Positions 24,745 through 33,579 of a DNA stretch of 64,000 bases are shown one piece after another. The notes below the pieces were generated by a model, which saw nothing but the letters and a program-made list of their open reading frames with translations, searched no databases and was not told where the DNA came from. How positions within the stretch are numbered: the first letter of the stretch is position 1; every line of letters starts with the position of its first letter. This DNA comes from DASXRU01 sp034665305 (GTDB taxonomy: Bacteria > Acidobacteriota > Blastocatellia > Pyrinomonadales > Pyrinomonadaceae). The stretch is from NCBI GenBank assembly GCA_034665305.1, contig JAXDFZ010000005.1:1-64000 (forward strand), in the 5' to 3' direction. Made by a program: the position numbers and the translations under genes.

Positions 24745-25599
24745 TCACTTTGCCGGCGCACTGCTGGGCTTTCGCGGAGTCAGCTCTTTCACTCCCAATT
24801 CATCGGCGATCGTGCTCTGAACGGTCGCGATCAACTCATTGACTTCCTTATCGGTCGTGATTCCATTGGTGCGAACTGGCGGCATCATTACGACTTCGAT
24901 AGTTCCCGGCCACGCCTCGCCGGTTCCCTTGCCCATTAAGACGTCTGTGTTTTTGATTGCCACCGGCACAATTGGGACGCCGGCGTCTCGCGCCATGTAA
25001 AACGCGCCCTTTTTGAACGGCAGCATCTGTCCGGGGAAAGCCCGCGTGCCTTCTGCAAACACGCCGAAAGAAACTCCCGACTGAATTCGTTTCGTAGCCG
25101 CCTGCATGGTTTGCACGGCCCGCTCGCGGTTGGTGCGATCAATCGCCATCACATTCACATAGCCCATTCCATAACCAAGCAGCGGGACTTTGAGTAGTTC
25201 CTTTTTCGCGATTAGACCGATGCGCCGGCCCACGTATTGGAAGAGCGTTGCGGTGTCGAGATATGAACGATGGTTGGATATGAACACGTAGGTCTGGCGG
25301 GAATCGAGCAGCTCCAGACCCCGCACCTTGATTCTCATGCCGCTCAGGCGCAACCAGTTTCGCGCGCCAAATAAGGCCCAGGGATAAACCCACTCGCGGC
25401 GGTTGGCCAGTCCTGCCACCAGCAGTACGGGCGGCGCAAAGATCAGCAGCAGTACCGCGGCCACAACCATCGACCACCAGAAAAACAAACGCCCCAGGAA
25501 ATGAGAACGGCGGCCTGTGCTAGACTCCGGCTCGCATAATGTTTCGGTCGCAGTTTGCTCGATCATATTCGTCGCAGGACTTTCTTTCGCATGGACCAT
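24745..25599 (-). CDS. plsC: 1-acyl-sn-glycerol-3-phosphate acyltransferase (PlsC-like)
   Basis: 284 aa from ATG 25599, which has GGAG six bases upstream; ATG 25566 is an alternative. One or two N-terminal membrane helices (WWSMVVAAVLLLIFAPPVLL) precede the acyltransferase domain: NHRSYLD (NHx4D, residues ~109-115), then FGVFAEGTRAFPGQ (EGTR) and VPIVPVAIKNTDV. It transfers an acyl group to lysophosphatidic acid at the inner membrane. Its start overlaps the start of the divergent M14 peptidase gene by nine bases, an unusual arrangement that favours the shorter start for one of them. Confidence 0.9.
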   Translation of the reverse strand: MVHAKESPATNMIEQTATETLCEPESSTGRRSHFLGRLFFWWSMVVAAVLLLIFAPPVLLVAGLANRREWVYPWALFGARNWLRLSGMRIKVRGLELLDSRQTYVFISNHRSYLDTATLFQYVGRRIGLIAKKELLKVPLLGYGMGYVNVMAIDRTNRERAVQTMQAATKRIQSGVSFGVFAEGTRAFPGQMLPFKKGAFYMARDAGVPIVPVAIKNTDVLMGKGTGEAWPGTIEVVMMPPVRTNGITTDKEVNELIATVQSTIADELGVKELTPRKPSSAPAK

Positions 25600-28116
25600 T
25601 CGCCGCTCCGCAGTATTAACCCAGGCCGAATAAGAAGGATTCAGGCGCGCATCGTCAACATCGCGCAGCGGTTTGCGATCATCATCGTGGTGCTGCTACT
25701 GGCCTCATCTGCGGGAGCCCAGCAGTCGCGCTCCGCCGCAGCTCCCTCACCGCGTTCCGTACTGGGCTTTTTTCCCGGTGACGATCGGACCATTGCTGAC
25801 TGGCGCCAGATTAGCGATTACTTCGCGCGACTCGATCGCTCGAGCGATCGCGTTGTGGTTCAGACGATTGGCAAAACAACTTTGCAGCGTCCCATGATTG
25901 TCGCGTTCATTAGCGCGCCAGAGAATATACGCGATCTGGCAAAGTACAAAGACATTCAGGCCCGTCTGGCGGACCCGCGGCGTATAAGCAACTCGAACGA
26001 GCGCGATTTGCTGATTTCCCAGGGTAAAGCGGTAGTCGTTATTTCGTGTTCAATTCATTCCACCGAGATTGTGGCGTCGCAGATGTCGATGCAGCTCGCG
26101 TATGAACTGGCCCACGGGAACGATCCGGAAACGATTGAGATACTGCGAAACACGATTCTGATCCTCGTTCCATCCGCAAATCCTGACGGCGTGGACGTCG
26201 TCGCCGACTGGTACCGCAAAACTCTGGGCACGCCGAAAGAAGGCAGCGAACCGCCAGAGCTTTATCACCACTATGCCGGCCATGACGACAACCGCGACTG
26301 GTTCATGCTGAACCTGAAAGAGACGCAACACCTGACGCGTCTGTTTTGGAAAGAATGGTTTCCGCAAGTCGTTTACGACATCCACCAGCAGGGCTCAAAC
26401 GGCTCGCGTTTTTTCGTGCCGCCGTTTTTTGATCCGCCGAACCCACAGGTCGCGCCGTTACTGCTGCGCGAAGTTGGCCTGATGGGCCATCAGATAGCAG
26501 CCAACCTGCAGGCCGCAGGTTTCCAAGGTGTGATCACTAATGCGCTTTATGACACCTGGTGGCATGGCGGTTTTCGCACTGCGCCCTACTTTCACAATTC
26601 GATCGGGATTTTAACTGAGGCGGCCAGCGCGAGGTTAATGTCGCCGGTCACTGTCACAACCGATCAGCTCGCCAGATCGTCCTCGCGCGGCATGCCTACC
26701 GCGTTGCCGGCGGCGCCGTTAACAAACTTTCCCGATCCCTGGCCCGGTGGCGTCTGGCGTCCCCGTGACATCATGGGAATGGAGTTGACGGCCTCCCGCT
26801 CCGTGCTTTCGTTGGTGGCAAAGTATCGAGAACGCTACCTGCGAAATTTTTACGAACTAGGCGAGATGAACGCGTCCGAGAGAACTTTGGCAGGCCAGCC
26901 GCTCGCCTACCTGATTCCTGCCGGACAAGGTCACGACGAGAACGTTGCAAAAATGATCGGCGCCCTCGTCCAGCAAGGCGTCGAAGTATTTCGTCTCGAG
27001 CGCGAACTACACGCAATGCTGGGCGAGCAAGTTATCCATCCCGTCAAGGAAGCGAGTTCAGCCAAAACCGCCAGTAGTGTTCCACTCGAAATCATGATTG
27101 CCCCTGCGGCAAATCCGCCGGAAGTTCCCCTGGGTAGCTACATCGTTTTTCTGAATCAACCGTACCGTCGGAATGTGCTCGCACTGTTTGAACCGCAGCT
27201 CTATCCGAACCGTCTAACGGCCACCGGAGAAGCCGAGCGGCCTTACGATGTCGCCGGTTGGACGCTGCCAATGCAGATGGGCGTTGAAAGTCTCGCCGTG
27301 CTGTCTATTCGTGAAAGCTCTGCTGATCGACGACTTACGCTGATTCGGTCCGAAGAGGATGTACGCCGCGATTTCGGACTACCACTTGCTACCGGCACTC
27401 AATCTCCGATCGCAAGCCCGGTCAAAGCAAACGTGCGCACCGGGATTTACAAGGCAGCTCGCGGCAACATGGATGAAGGTTGGACGCGCTACGTCTTCGA
27501 TACCTTCAACGTGCCCTACACCTCGGTAGGCGAAGCCGCGTTGCGCGATCGCAATTTGACTAGTCGCTTTGATGCCATCATTCTGCCCTCCGACAGACGA
27601 CGGGCGGACGCGGATGACGTGGAAGCAGCGGCGGGAGGCTTGAGTGCGAATGGATTGGACGGCCTCCGCAGTTTCGTGGAAAAGGGAGGCACGTTAATTT
27701 GTTTTGACGGTTCGTGCGACCTCGTCATTAACCATTTCAAACTGCCTCTGAAAAATGTTCTCGCCGGCCGGCGCTCGTCCGAGTTTTATTGTCCCGGATC
27801 CATCTTGCGATTGCAGGTGGACACGTCCGATCCCATCGCTCACGGAATGGCAAAGAATGTCGATGCTTACTTCATAAACAGTTCCGCCTTTGAAGCAACC
27901 GACCGCGATCAGGTGCGCGTCATCGCGCGTTATGCAGGTGAAGACCTGTTGCGCTCCGGCTGGTTGCTGGGAGAAGCGCACCTGAAAGACAAAATTGCCC
28001 TCGCCGAGGTCAGCCTGGGCAAAGGCCGCGTCATTCTCTTCGGCTTCCGGCCCCAACACCGCGGGCAAACGTGGGGCACCTTTCCCTTTATCTGGAACGC
28101 GATCAGTTCAAGATAG
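25591..28116 (+). CDS. M14 family zinc carboxypeptidase-like metallopeptidase, secreted
   Basis: 841 aa from ATG 25591. The signal-like segment FAIIIVVLLLASSAGAQQ begins ~30 residues in, so an N-terminal basic leader precedes it. The zinc-binding set is H156-x2-E159 (SIHSTEIVAS) and H265 (VYDIHQQG). The likely catalytic Glu lies in SIGILTEAASARL. The C-terminal ~350 residues include a glutamine-amidotransferase-like segment (FDAIILPSDRR, then LRSFVEKGGTLICFDGSCDL) common in large acidobacterial M14 proteins. It probably degrades peptides outside the cytoplasm. Confidence 0.9.
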   Translation: MDHSPLRSINPGRIRRIQARIVNIAQRFAIIIVVLLLASSAGAQQSRSAAAPSPRSVLGFFPGDDRTIADWRQISDYFARLDRSSDRVVVQTIGKTTLQRPMIVAFISAPENIRDLAKYKDIQARLADPRRISNSNERDLLISQGKAVVVISCSIHSTEIVASQMSMQLAYELAHGNDPETIEILRNTILILVPSANPDGVDVVADWYRKTLGTPKEGSEPPELYHHYAGHDDNRDWFMLNLKETQHLTRLFWKEWFPQVVYDIHQQGSNGSRFFVPPFFDPPNPQVAPLLLREVGLMGHQIAANLQAAGFQGVITNALYDTWWHGGFRTAPYFHNSIGILTEAASARLMSPVTVTTDQLARSSSRGMPTALPAAPLTNFPDPWPGGVWRPRDIMGMELTASRSVLSLVAKYRERYLRNFYELGEMNASERTLAGQPLAYLIPAGQGHDENVAKMIGALVQQGVEVFRLERELHAMLGEQVIHPVKEASSAKTASSVPLEIMIAPAANPPEVPLGSYIVFLNQPYRRNVLALFEPQLYPNRLTATGEAERPYDVAGWTLPMQMGVESLAVLSIRESSADRRLTLIRSEEDVRRDFGLPLATGTQSPIASPVKANVRTGIYKAARGNMDEGWTRYVFDTFNVPYTSVGEAALRDRNLTSRFDAIILPSDRRRADADDVEAAAGGLSANGLDGLRSFVEKGGTLICFDGSCDLVINHFKLPLKNVLAGRRSSEFYCPGSILRLQVDTSDPIAHGMAKNVDAYFINSSAFEATDRDQVRVIARYAGEDLLRSGWLLGEAHLKDKIALAEVSLGKGRVILFGFRPQHRGQTWGTFPFIWNAISSR

Positions 28117-28128
28117 CCGCGATCAACC

Positions 28129-28208
28129 ACTCAAGCTCTTCATTCCGACTTGCGCTAGTGCTGACGGTGGCGGGCGGGACGCCCGCGGTCCCAGTGAAGA
28201 GCTTGAGT
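28129..28208. repeat. CTCAAGCTCTTCA ... GGCGGGACGCCCGCGGTCCC element, copy 1
   Basis: Terminal arms ACTCAAGCTCTTCA (28129-28142) and its reverse complement (28195-28208) enclose GGCGGGCGGGACGCCCGCGG followed by TCCCAG. The left internal module seen in the copy at 49463-49586 is degenerate here. The rest of the 307-bp gap before the VWA gene shows nothing else. Confidence 0.8.
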
Positions 28209-28423
28209 CAAAACCCCGAACCAGCCAACCATTGCGTCGGCTCGGGTGTTGCTGTAGTCTGCCAACGTTCTTCTCTCCCGTATTTAGCCTGGCCACGACG
28301 GGCCAAGCATCTCTTTCTAGTCCGGCGCATCAAAGTCCCTGTACGCGTTCAATTCGCGGCAATCGGGCACGCCTTAACAAACCTCTCCCTGGTTTGAAGA
28401 CTCAACCGGAGTTTGCCATCACC

Positions 28424-29797
28424 ATGAGAAAAACCGCCGTCTTGCTATTACTTTTTGCCGTCTCGGTCGTTTTCGTTCAGACATTACAAGGCCAAACGCG
28501 GCCGCGGCGAGTGGGCAACAGCGCTCCAGCGACAACGTCGCCCCAAGTGACTACGCCGGATCCGGCGCGCCGTGCGCCGGTCCTGAGCGGCAACAACGGT
28601 ACCGGCAGATCGACTGCGCCGGTTCCGCAAACGAATGAACCTGAAGACGTTGGCCCGGGCGACGTCATTCGCGTAAATACGACCTTGATCAGCATTCCGG
28701 TCAGCGTCATGGATCGCGACGGCAAATACATTCCCAATCTGCGAAAGGAAGATTTTCGCCTGTGGGAAGAAGGCGTTGAACAACAAGTCGCGTATTTCGC
28801 TTCCGTCGAAAAGCCTTTCACGGTGGCGCTGGTGTTGGATACCAGCGGTTCAACGAAGGAAAGGCTTTATGAAATACAGGAAGCGGCCATCGCCTTCATT
28901 GATCAGTTGCGGCCCGACGATCGCGTGATGGTAGTTTCTTTCGACGAAGACATAGATGTGCTGGCCCAACCAACGAACGATCGCAACCTACTGCGCAACG
29001 CAGTTCGCAGGACTGCTCACGGTGACGGCACACGTCTGTACGACGCCGTGGATCTGGTTATCAATCAATACCTAAATCGCATTGAAGGCCGGAAGGCGGT
29101 AGTGCTCTTTACCGACGGCGTTGACACGAGCAGCAAGCGCGCGACTTATCAAAGCAACGTGAGAGACGCGGAAGAGTTGGACGCTTTGATCTACCCGGTT
29201 CAGTTCGACACTTTCGCCGAAATGAACGGCGGGCGTTCGTGGCCGCGGCAAAATCGCCGCCATCCAAATGGCCGCACTGACCCGGACGCGGATGACGTGC
29301 TCGGCGATGTAGTTGATATCCTCGGCAACATTATGAACGGCAGGAACGGCGGCGGTGGTAATAATCGTCGCGGCGGTGGCGGCGGTGGCGGCGGTGGCGG
29401 CGGTGGCGGATGGCCCGGCAGTGGTGGCGGCGGTGGTGGTGGCGCGGGCTCCAGCCGTGCCGAGTATGAGCGGGCCGATGCGTACCTTAACGATTTGGCG
29501 CGCGTGACCGGAGCGCGTCTTTACAATGCCGACAACCAGAATCTGTCGAGCGCCTTTAGCATGGTCGCCGAAGAGCTGCGCCGCCAGTACAGCCTTGGTT
29601 ACTATCCCAAGTCGCCGGCGCAGGCAGGAGACCGCCGTCACATTCAGATCAAGGTGAACCAACCAAACGTCGTGGTGAAAGCGCGCGACAGTTACATTTT
29701 TGATCGCACCGGCAACGTCACCGCGCAAGGCAACCCCGCGCGGCAGAATCCACCCGTGCTGAAGAAGGACTATCCGAACTTCAGCGCGCGTCCGTAA
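28424..29797 (+). CDS. Secreted VWFA-related domain protein with Gly-rich tract
   Basis: 457 aa from ATG 28424. Signal peptide (MRKTAVLLLLFAVSVVFVQT), a Pro/Thr-rich linker, then a conserved NTTLISIPVSVMDRDGKYIP lead-in and a von Willebrand A domain with MIDAS D139-x-S141-x-S143 (VLDTSGSTKE) and TDGVD. Between residues ~305 and 345 lies a tract of almost pure glycine encoded by repeated GGC/GGT codons (29347-29455), then the end of the VWA fold (YLNDLARVTGARLYNADN). It matches the acidobacteria-expanded VWFA-related family (TIGR03436-like). Likely a surface adhesion or scaffold protein. Confidence 0.88.
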   Translation: MRKTAVLLLLFAVSVVFVQTLQGQTRPRRVGNSAPATTSPQVTTPDPARRAPVLSGNNGTGRSTAPVPQTNEPEDVGPGDVIRVNTTLISIPVSVMDRDGKYIPNLRKEDFRLWEEGVEQQVAYFASVEKPFTVALVLDTSGSTKERLYEIQEAAIAFIDQLRPDDRVMVVSFDEDIDVLAQPTNDRNLLRNAVRRTAHGDGTRLYDAVDLVINQYLNRIEGRKAVVLFTDGVDTSSKRATYQSNVRDAEELDALIYPVQFDTFAEMNGGRSWPRQNRRHPNGRTDPDADDVLGDVVDILGNIMNGRNGGGGNNRRGGGGGGGGGGGGGWPGSGGGGGGGAGSSRAEYERADAYLNDLARVTGARLYNADNQNLSSAFSMVAEELRRQYSLGYYPKSPAQAGDRRHIQIKVNQPNVVVKARDSYIFDRTGNVTAQGNPARQNPPVLKKDYPNFSARP

Positions 29798-29821
29798 ACG
29801 CTGATGCAATCCTTTCTGCTT

Positions 29822-29854
29822 AGACGTCGTCGCGACCTAAACGCGGCGACGTCT
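29822..29854. terminator. Rho-independent-like terminator after VWA gene
   Basis: AGACGTCGTCGCG (29822-29834) pairs with CGCGGCGACGTCT (29842-29854) across a 7-nt loop, with one G-T pair, followed by TATTCTT. It lies 25 bp past the VWA stop. Confidence 0.75.
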
Positions 29855-30037
29855 TATTCTTGGTAGCGTTCTTATCCGAAATTGATAAATTTGCCAGCAG
29901 CACGTTGCCTGTCCAGACACTAGGACATTGTTGCTCTTCGGGATTGGTGATATAAGCCGGACATGAATCAGATAGGAGCTTCACACATCACGTCGGCCGA
30001 CTTCCTTATCGTCAGCGGCACGATTCTTTTATAGGTG

Positions 30038-30265
30038 ATGTTGTCAAATCTGCCCCCGAACGGTGCGATGTGTCGCATTATCGCCTTACTCTCTGTCTGC
30101 TCAGTGGTGGCAGTTGTCATGGTTTTGATCCTGAGCGACAATCTCGGCCGCAACGCGCTTGGGTTATCGACGGTCGGGATGTGGATCTGTTTCGGACTCT
30201 GGAAATGGCACCAACGCGCCAAATCAACTCCTGCTACTTTCAATCCCACTGAGACCTCAGGTTAG
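30038..30265 (+). CDS. Small two-helix membrane protein, hypothetical
   Basis: 75 aa from ATG 30038, with AGGTG immediately upstream (GTG 30035 also in frame). Two hydrophobic stretches, IIALLSVCSVVAVVMVLILS and LGLSTVGMWICFGLWKW, are separated by a short DNLGRNA loop and followed by a basic tail. No family recognised. It lies alone between the VWA gene and atpD; coding status rests on composition and a modest ribosome site only. Confidence 0.45.
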   Translation: MLSNLPPNGAMCRIIALLSVCSVVAVVMVLILSDNLGRNALGLSTVGMWICFGLWKWHQRAKSTPATFNPTETSG

Positions 30266-30466
30266 TTTACGGTGTGTTGTTCAAGCCATTAAATTGCCCA
30301 CGACCCAACTGTTGATTGGCGACGGCTAAGGCCTTCGTCGCACGCAAACCCACAGTTTGCGGTAGCGCTTTGCCCTTCACGAAACCTTTATGTTATGTTG
30401 TCTGGCTTTTATCCAGCCAGTTTTCTTGTGTCGTAATTACGCCCTTTGAGGAGTTGAATAAACAGT

Positions 30467-31993
30467 ATGGCTACGTCTGATACACAGAGCACCAATGGTC
30501 ACAATTTCGGCCGGGTAGTCCAAATCATTGGCCCGGTAGTTGACGTGGAATTCGAAGAAAGTCGACTGCCGCCGATTTACCAGGCGCTCAATATCGTTTC
30601 CGAAGGTTTTGACGTTCCCACTCCCATCAACGTGATCGCGGAAGTGCAGCAGCACCTGGGCGAGAATCGCGTGCGCGCCGTTTCGATGTTGCCGACTGAC
30701 GGCATGGTCCGCGGCATGAAGGCCATCGACACTGGTGGGCCAATCACGGTTCCTGTCGGCGAAGGTACCCTCGGCCGCGTGATGAACGTAATCGGCGAGC
30801 CGGTCGACAACCTCGGTCCCGTAACTTACGAACAGCGTTATCCGATCCATCGTCACGCGCCGACGTTTGACGAACAGTCGACCGAACTCGAAATGTTCGA
30901 AACCGGCATCAAGGTCATCGACTTGATTCAGCCCTTTGTCCGCGGCGGCAAGATTGGTCTGTTCGGCGGCGCGGGCGTAGGCAAAACCGTCATCGTGATG
31001 GAGTTGATTAACAACATCGCGAAAGCGCGTTCCGGCTTCTCAGTTTTCGCCGGCGTCGGCGAGCGTACTCGTGAAGGAAACGATCTGTTGCGCGAGATGG
31101 TGGAGTCAGAAGTTATTCAGTTTGGCGAGACTTTCAACAAGCACTTGCACGACACGGGCGAGTTCGACATGGCCAAGGTCGATATGAAAACGATCGGGCA
31201 GTCGAAGGTGGCACTGATTTACGGACAGATGACTGAACCGCCAGGAGCGCGTTTGCGCGTGGCCCTTTCCGGTCTCACGGTCGCCGAATATTTCCGCGAT
31301 CAGGGATTGGACGTGCTGCTCTTCATCGATAACATTTTCCGTTTCACCCAAGCCGGTTCCGAGGTTTCCGCGCTGTTGGGCCGCATGCCTTCAGCCGTGG
31401 GTTACCAACCGAACCTGGCCAGCGAAATGGGCGAAATGCAGGAACGCATCACCTCCACAAAGACTGGCTCGATCACTTCCATCCAGGCCGTGTACGTACC
31501 GGCGGATGACTACACCGATCCGGCGCCGGCCACGACCTTCGCGCACCTCGACGCCGTCACGGCGTTGTCGCGACAGATTGTGGAACTGGGAATCTACCCG
31601 GCGGTCGATCCCCTCGCTTCGTCTTCGCGCATTCTCGATCCGCGTTACATCGGCGAAGAGCATTACCGCACCGCGCAGGATGTAAAACTGATCCTGCAGC
31701 GTTACAAGGATCTGCAGGACATCATCGCGATTCTCGGTCTCGACGAACTCTCCGACGAAGACAAGCTCGTCGTAGCCCGCGCGCGTAAGATTCAACGTTT
31801 CTTCTCGCAGCCTTTCCACGTGGCTTCGCAGTTCACTGGCCGCGAAGGCAAGTACGTTAAACTCGAAGACACGATCAAAGGCTTCCGCGAAATCATCGAC
31901 GGCAAGCACGACGATCTGCCGGAGCAAGCGTTCTATATGGTGGGCACGATCGAAGAAGCGGTGGCGCAGGGCGTAACGATCGCTGAGCAGTAG
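30467..31993 (+). CDS. atpD: F1Fo ATP synthase subunit beta
   Basis: 508 aa. Catalytic beta subunit: NFGRVVQIIGPVVDVEF at the N-terminus, Walker A GGAGVGKT (residues 167-174), GERTREGNDLL, LLFIDNIFRFTQAGSEVSALLGR (Walker B region) and PSAVGYQPNLASEMG. It hydrolyses or synthesises ATP in the F1 head on the cytoplasmic face. GAGGAG occurs 13 bp before ATG. It is followed by atpC after a ~275-bp repeat-filled gap, and there are no atpA, atpG, atpH or Fo genes nearby, so the ATP synthase genes are split in this genome. Confidence 0.98.
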   Translation: MATSDTQSTNGHNFGRVVQIIGPVVDVEFEESRLPPIYQALNIVSEGFDVPTPINVIAEVQQHLGENRVRAVSMLPTDGMVRGMKAIDTGGPITVPVGEGTLGRVMNVIGEPVDNLGPVTYEQRYPIHRHAPTFDEQSTELEMFETGIKVIDLIQPFVRGGKIGLFGGAGVGKTVIVMELINNIAKARSGFSVFAGVGERTREGNDLLREMVESEVIQFGETFNKHLHDTGEFDMAKVDMKTIGQSKVALIYGQMTEPPGARLRVALSGLTVAEYFRDQGLDVLLFIDNIFRFTQAGSEVSALLGRMPSAVGYQPNLASEMGEMQERITSTKTGSITSIQAVYVPADDYTDPAPATTFAHLDAVTALSRQIVELGIYPAVDPLASSSRILDPRYIGEEHYRTAQDVKLILQRYKDLQDIIAILGLDELSDEDKLVVARARKIQRFFSQPFHVASQFTGREGKYVKLEDTIKGFREIIDGKHDDLPEQAFYMVGTIEEAVAQGVTIAEQ

Positions 31994-32020
31994 AAGACGT
32001 ATCTTCCGCTTTGCCTTTTA

Positions 32021-32257
32021 GCCTGCGAAGCAGCCGAAAGCGTAAAGCCTGGGGTGACGCGAAGCGAACCCCAGGACAACACAACGAGTAATTCGATAGC
32101 CCGCAAAGCGGCCGACAGCGCGACGGCCCCATTAGATCTTTCGACAGGATCGTAAACTGAAAGCTACCGGCCGCTTCGCGGACTCGAGAATGTTGATTTG
32201 CTATTCCCCTGGGGCTCACGCCCCAGGCTTACGCTGACACCCGCTTCGCGGGTTAAG
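32021..32257. repeat. Foldback repeats between atpD and atpC
   Basis: CGTAAAGCCTGGGGTGACGC ... GAACCCCAGG at ~32041-32074 is mirrored by CCTGGGGCTCACGCCCCAGG followed by CTTACG at ~32208-32233. Shorter GCCCGCAAAGCGGCCG and GGCCGCTTCGCGG modules lie between. The element breaks up an operon that is normally contiguous. A relative, with GCCTGGGCCAGCGGCCCAGG, is at 42757-42974. Confidence 0.75.
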
Positions 32258-32268
32258 ACAAAAAAGTT

Positions 32269-32676
32269 ATGGCAGAAAAACTTCAACTGGAAGTAGTCAC
32301 TCCCGAGCGGCGCGTGGTCGCCGAGAGCGTCGATGCGGTTAATGTTCCCGGACTCGGCGGCGAGTTGGGAATCCTTCCCGGCCACACGCCGTTGATTTCG
32401 CAACTGCAAACCGGCGTGCTCTCGTTTACGCAAGGATCGGCGACGCAACAACTGCATGTTTCCGGCGGTTTCGTGGAAGTGAAAGACGATACCGTGTCGG
32501 TCCTCGCCGAGGTGGCGGAGCGCCCCGAAGAAATCGACGCCGCCCGCGCGCGCCTGCAGCGCGAGCGAGTTGAGAAACAACTTCATGCATGGACCGGCAC
32601 TGAAGAAGACTTTGAAAAAGCCAGAGCGAAACTCGAACGCTCAATGGTCCGCCTGCAGCTCGCCGCTAATCGATAA
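32269..32676 (+). CDS. atpC: F1Fo ATP synthase subunit epsilon
   Basis: 135 aa, starting MAEKLQLEVVTPERRVV. N-terminal beta-sandwich with VNVPGLGGELGILPGHTPLI (the LPGHxP motif) and SGGFVEVKDDTVSVLAEVAE, then two C-terminal helices (EEIDAARARLQRERVEKQ; EDFEKARAKLERSMVRLQLA). It couples the F1 rotor and regulates hydrolysis. Follows atpD with repeats between; a terminator-like hairpin follows. Confidence 0.96.
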   Translation: MAEKLQLEVVTPERRVVAESVDAVNVPGLGGELGILPGHTPLISQLQTGVLSFTQGSATQQLHVSGGFVEVKDDTVSVLAEVAERPEEIDAARARLQRERVEKQLHAWTGTEEDFEKARAKLERSMVRLQLAANR

Positions 32677-32685
32677 GAACCTTTC

Positions 32686-32799
32686 TCCGCAGATTGCGCA
32701 GATTTCACAGATTCTGAAGAAAAGATAAGAACGGCCAGAAGAGCGAAATGGCTCTTGTGGGCCGTTGTTTTATTCTGCGAAATCTGTGTAATCTGCGGA
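32686..32799. terminator. Terminator hairpin inside a CGCAGATT foldback
   Basis: The inner stem AACGGCC...GGCCGTT with AGAGC/GCTCT (32730-32767) is followed by GTTTTATT, a good intrinsic terminator for atpC. It is enclosed by longer inverted arms TCCGCAGATTGCGCAGATTT (32686-32705 on) and AAATCTGTGTAATCTGCGGA (to 32799), so the terminator appears to be part of another foldback family. pdxJ ends convergently at 32809. Confidence 0.75.
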
Positions 32800-32808
32800 C
32801 CCCAATTC

Positions 32809-33564
32809 CTATCGTCCCCCGTTGCGGATCACTGCCAGCATCTCACGCACGGCGTTCTCCAGTCCCACGAAGATGGAATGCGCGATAATGTTGTGGCCGA
32901 TGTTGAACTCGCTAATTTCGTTGATGCCCGCAACGGCTACGACGTTCCGGTACGTCAAACCGTGACCAGCTGCGATGTGTAGTCCGTACTGTGCCCCCAG
33001 CGCGGCCGCTTCGTGCAACCGCCGCAGTTCCTGATTTGCATTCAAAGCACTTTCGCCGTGAATGCCCTTCGCGCCCAGCGTCGCATCGGCATAGGCCGCA
33101 GTGCACAGTTCAATTTGCTGCGCGTTGACCTCGCGCGCCGTTTCGATCTGGACCGGATCCGGATCTATGAAGAGGCTGGCGATGATTCCTGCTTCGCGCA
33201 AACGACTGACGGCGGCGCGCACTATCGCCAGGTTGCCGCGCACGTTCAATCCACCTTCCGTGGTTATTTCCTTTGGCCCTTCCGGAACCAGGGAGACGGC
33301 GTCGGGCTTCACGTCCAGAGCAATCTTCAGCATCTCTTCCGTGGCCGCCATCTCCAGATTCAAATAGGTCGTGACCGTTTGGCGCAGCGCGATCAAGTCC
33401 GCGTCCTGAATGTGCCGCCGGTCGCCTCGCAAATGGACAGTGATCCCGTCGGCGCCTGCCTGTTCGCAAAGCATTGCCGCCGCAATCACGCTGGGCTCCG
33501 GCGCGCGCCGGGCCTGCCTGACGGTTGCGACATGATCGATGTTGACGTTCAATCGGGCAGTCAT
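32809..33564 (-). CDS. pdxJ: Pyridoxine 5'-phosphate synthase
   Basis: 251 aa from ATG 33564, with GAGGAG eight bases upstream; a TTG at 33570 is discounted. It starts MTARLNVNIDHVATVRQARR (PdxJ N-terminus) with GADGITVHLRGDRRHI, AVSLVPEGPKEITTEGGLN, ASLFIDPDPVQIETA and IAAGHGLTYRNV. It condenses 1-deoxy-D-xylulose 5-phosphate with 3-amino-2-oxopropyl phosphate to pyridoxine 5'-phosphate in the cytosol. It is the second gene of a leftward pair with the GT2 gene, 15 bp apart. Confidence 0.97.
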   Translation of the reverse strand: MTARLNVNIDHVATVRQARRAPEPSVIAAAMLCEQAGADGITVHLRGDRRHIQDADLIALRQTVTTYLNLEMAATEEMLKIALDVKPDAVSLVPEGPKEITTEGGLNVRGNLAIVRAAVSRLREAGIIASLFIDPDPVQIETAREVNAQQIELCTAAYADATLGAKGIHGESALNANQELRRLHEAAALGAQYGLHIAAGHGLTYRNVVAVAGINEISEFNIGHNIIAHSIFVGLENAVREMLAVIRNGGR

Positions 33565-33579
33565 CTTCAATTCTCCTCG

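Noticed and set aside
27995..28423. N-terminal extension of the VWA protein
   Set aside because: The frame overlaps the M14 gene end and a repeat; the signal peptide begins at ATG 28424.
29072..29809. 245-codon minus-strand frame with Ala/Thr repeats
   Set aside because: Its repeats are the antisense of the GGC/GGT glycine tract in the VWA gene.
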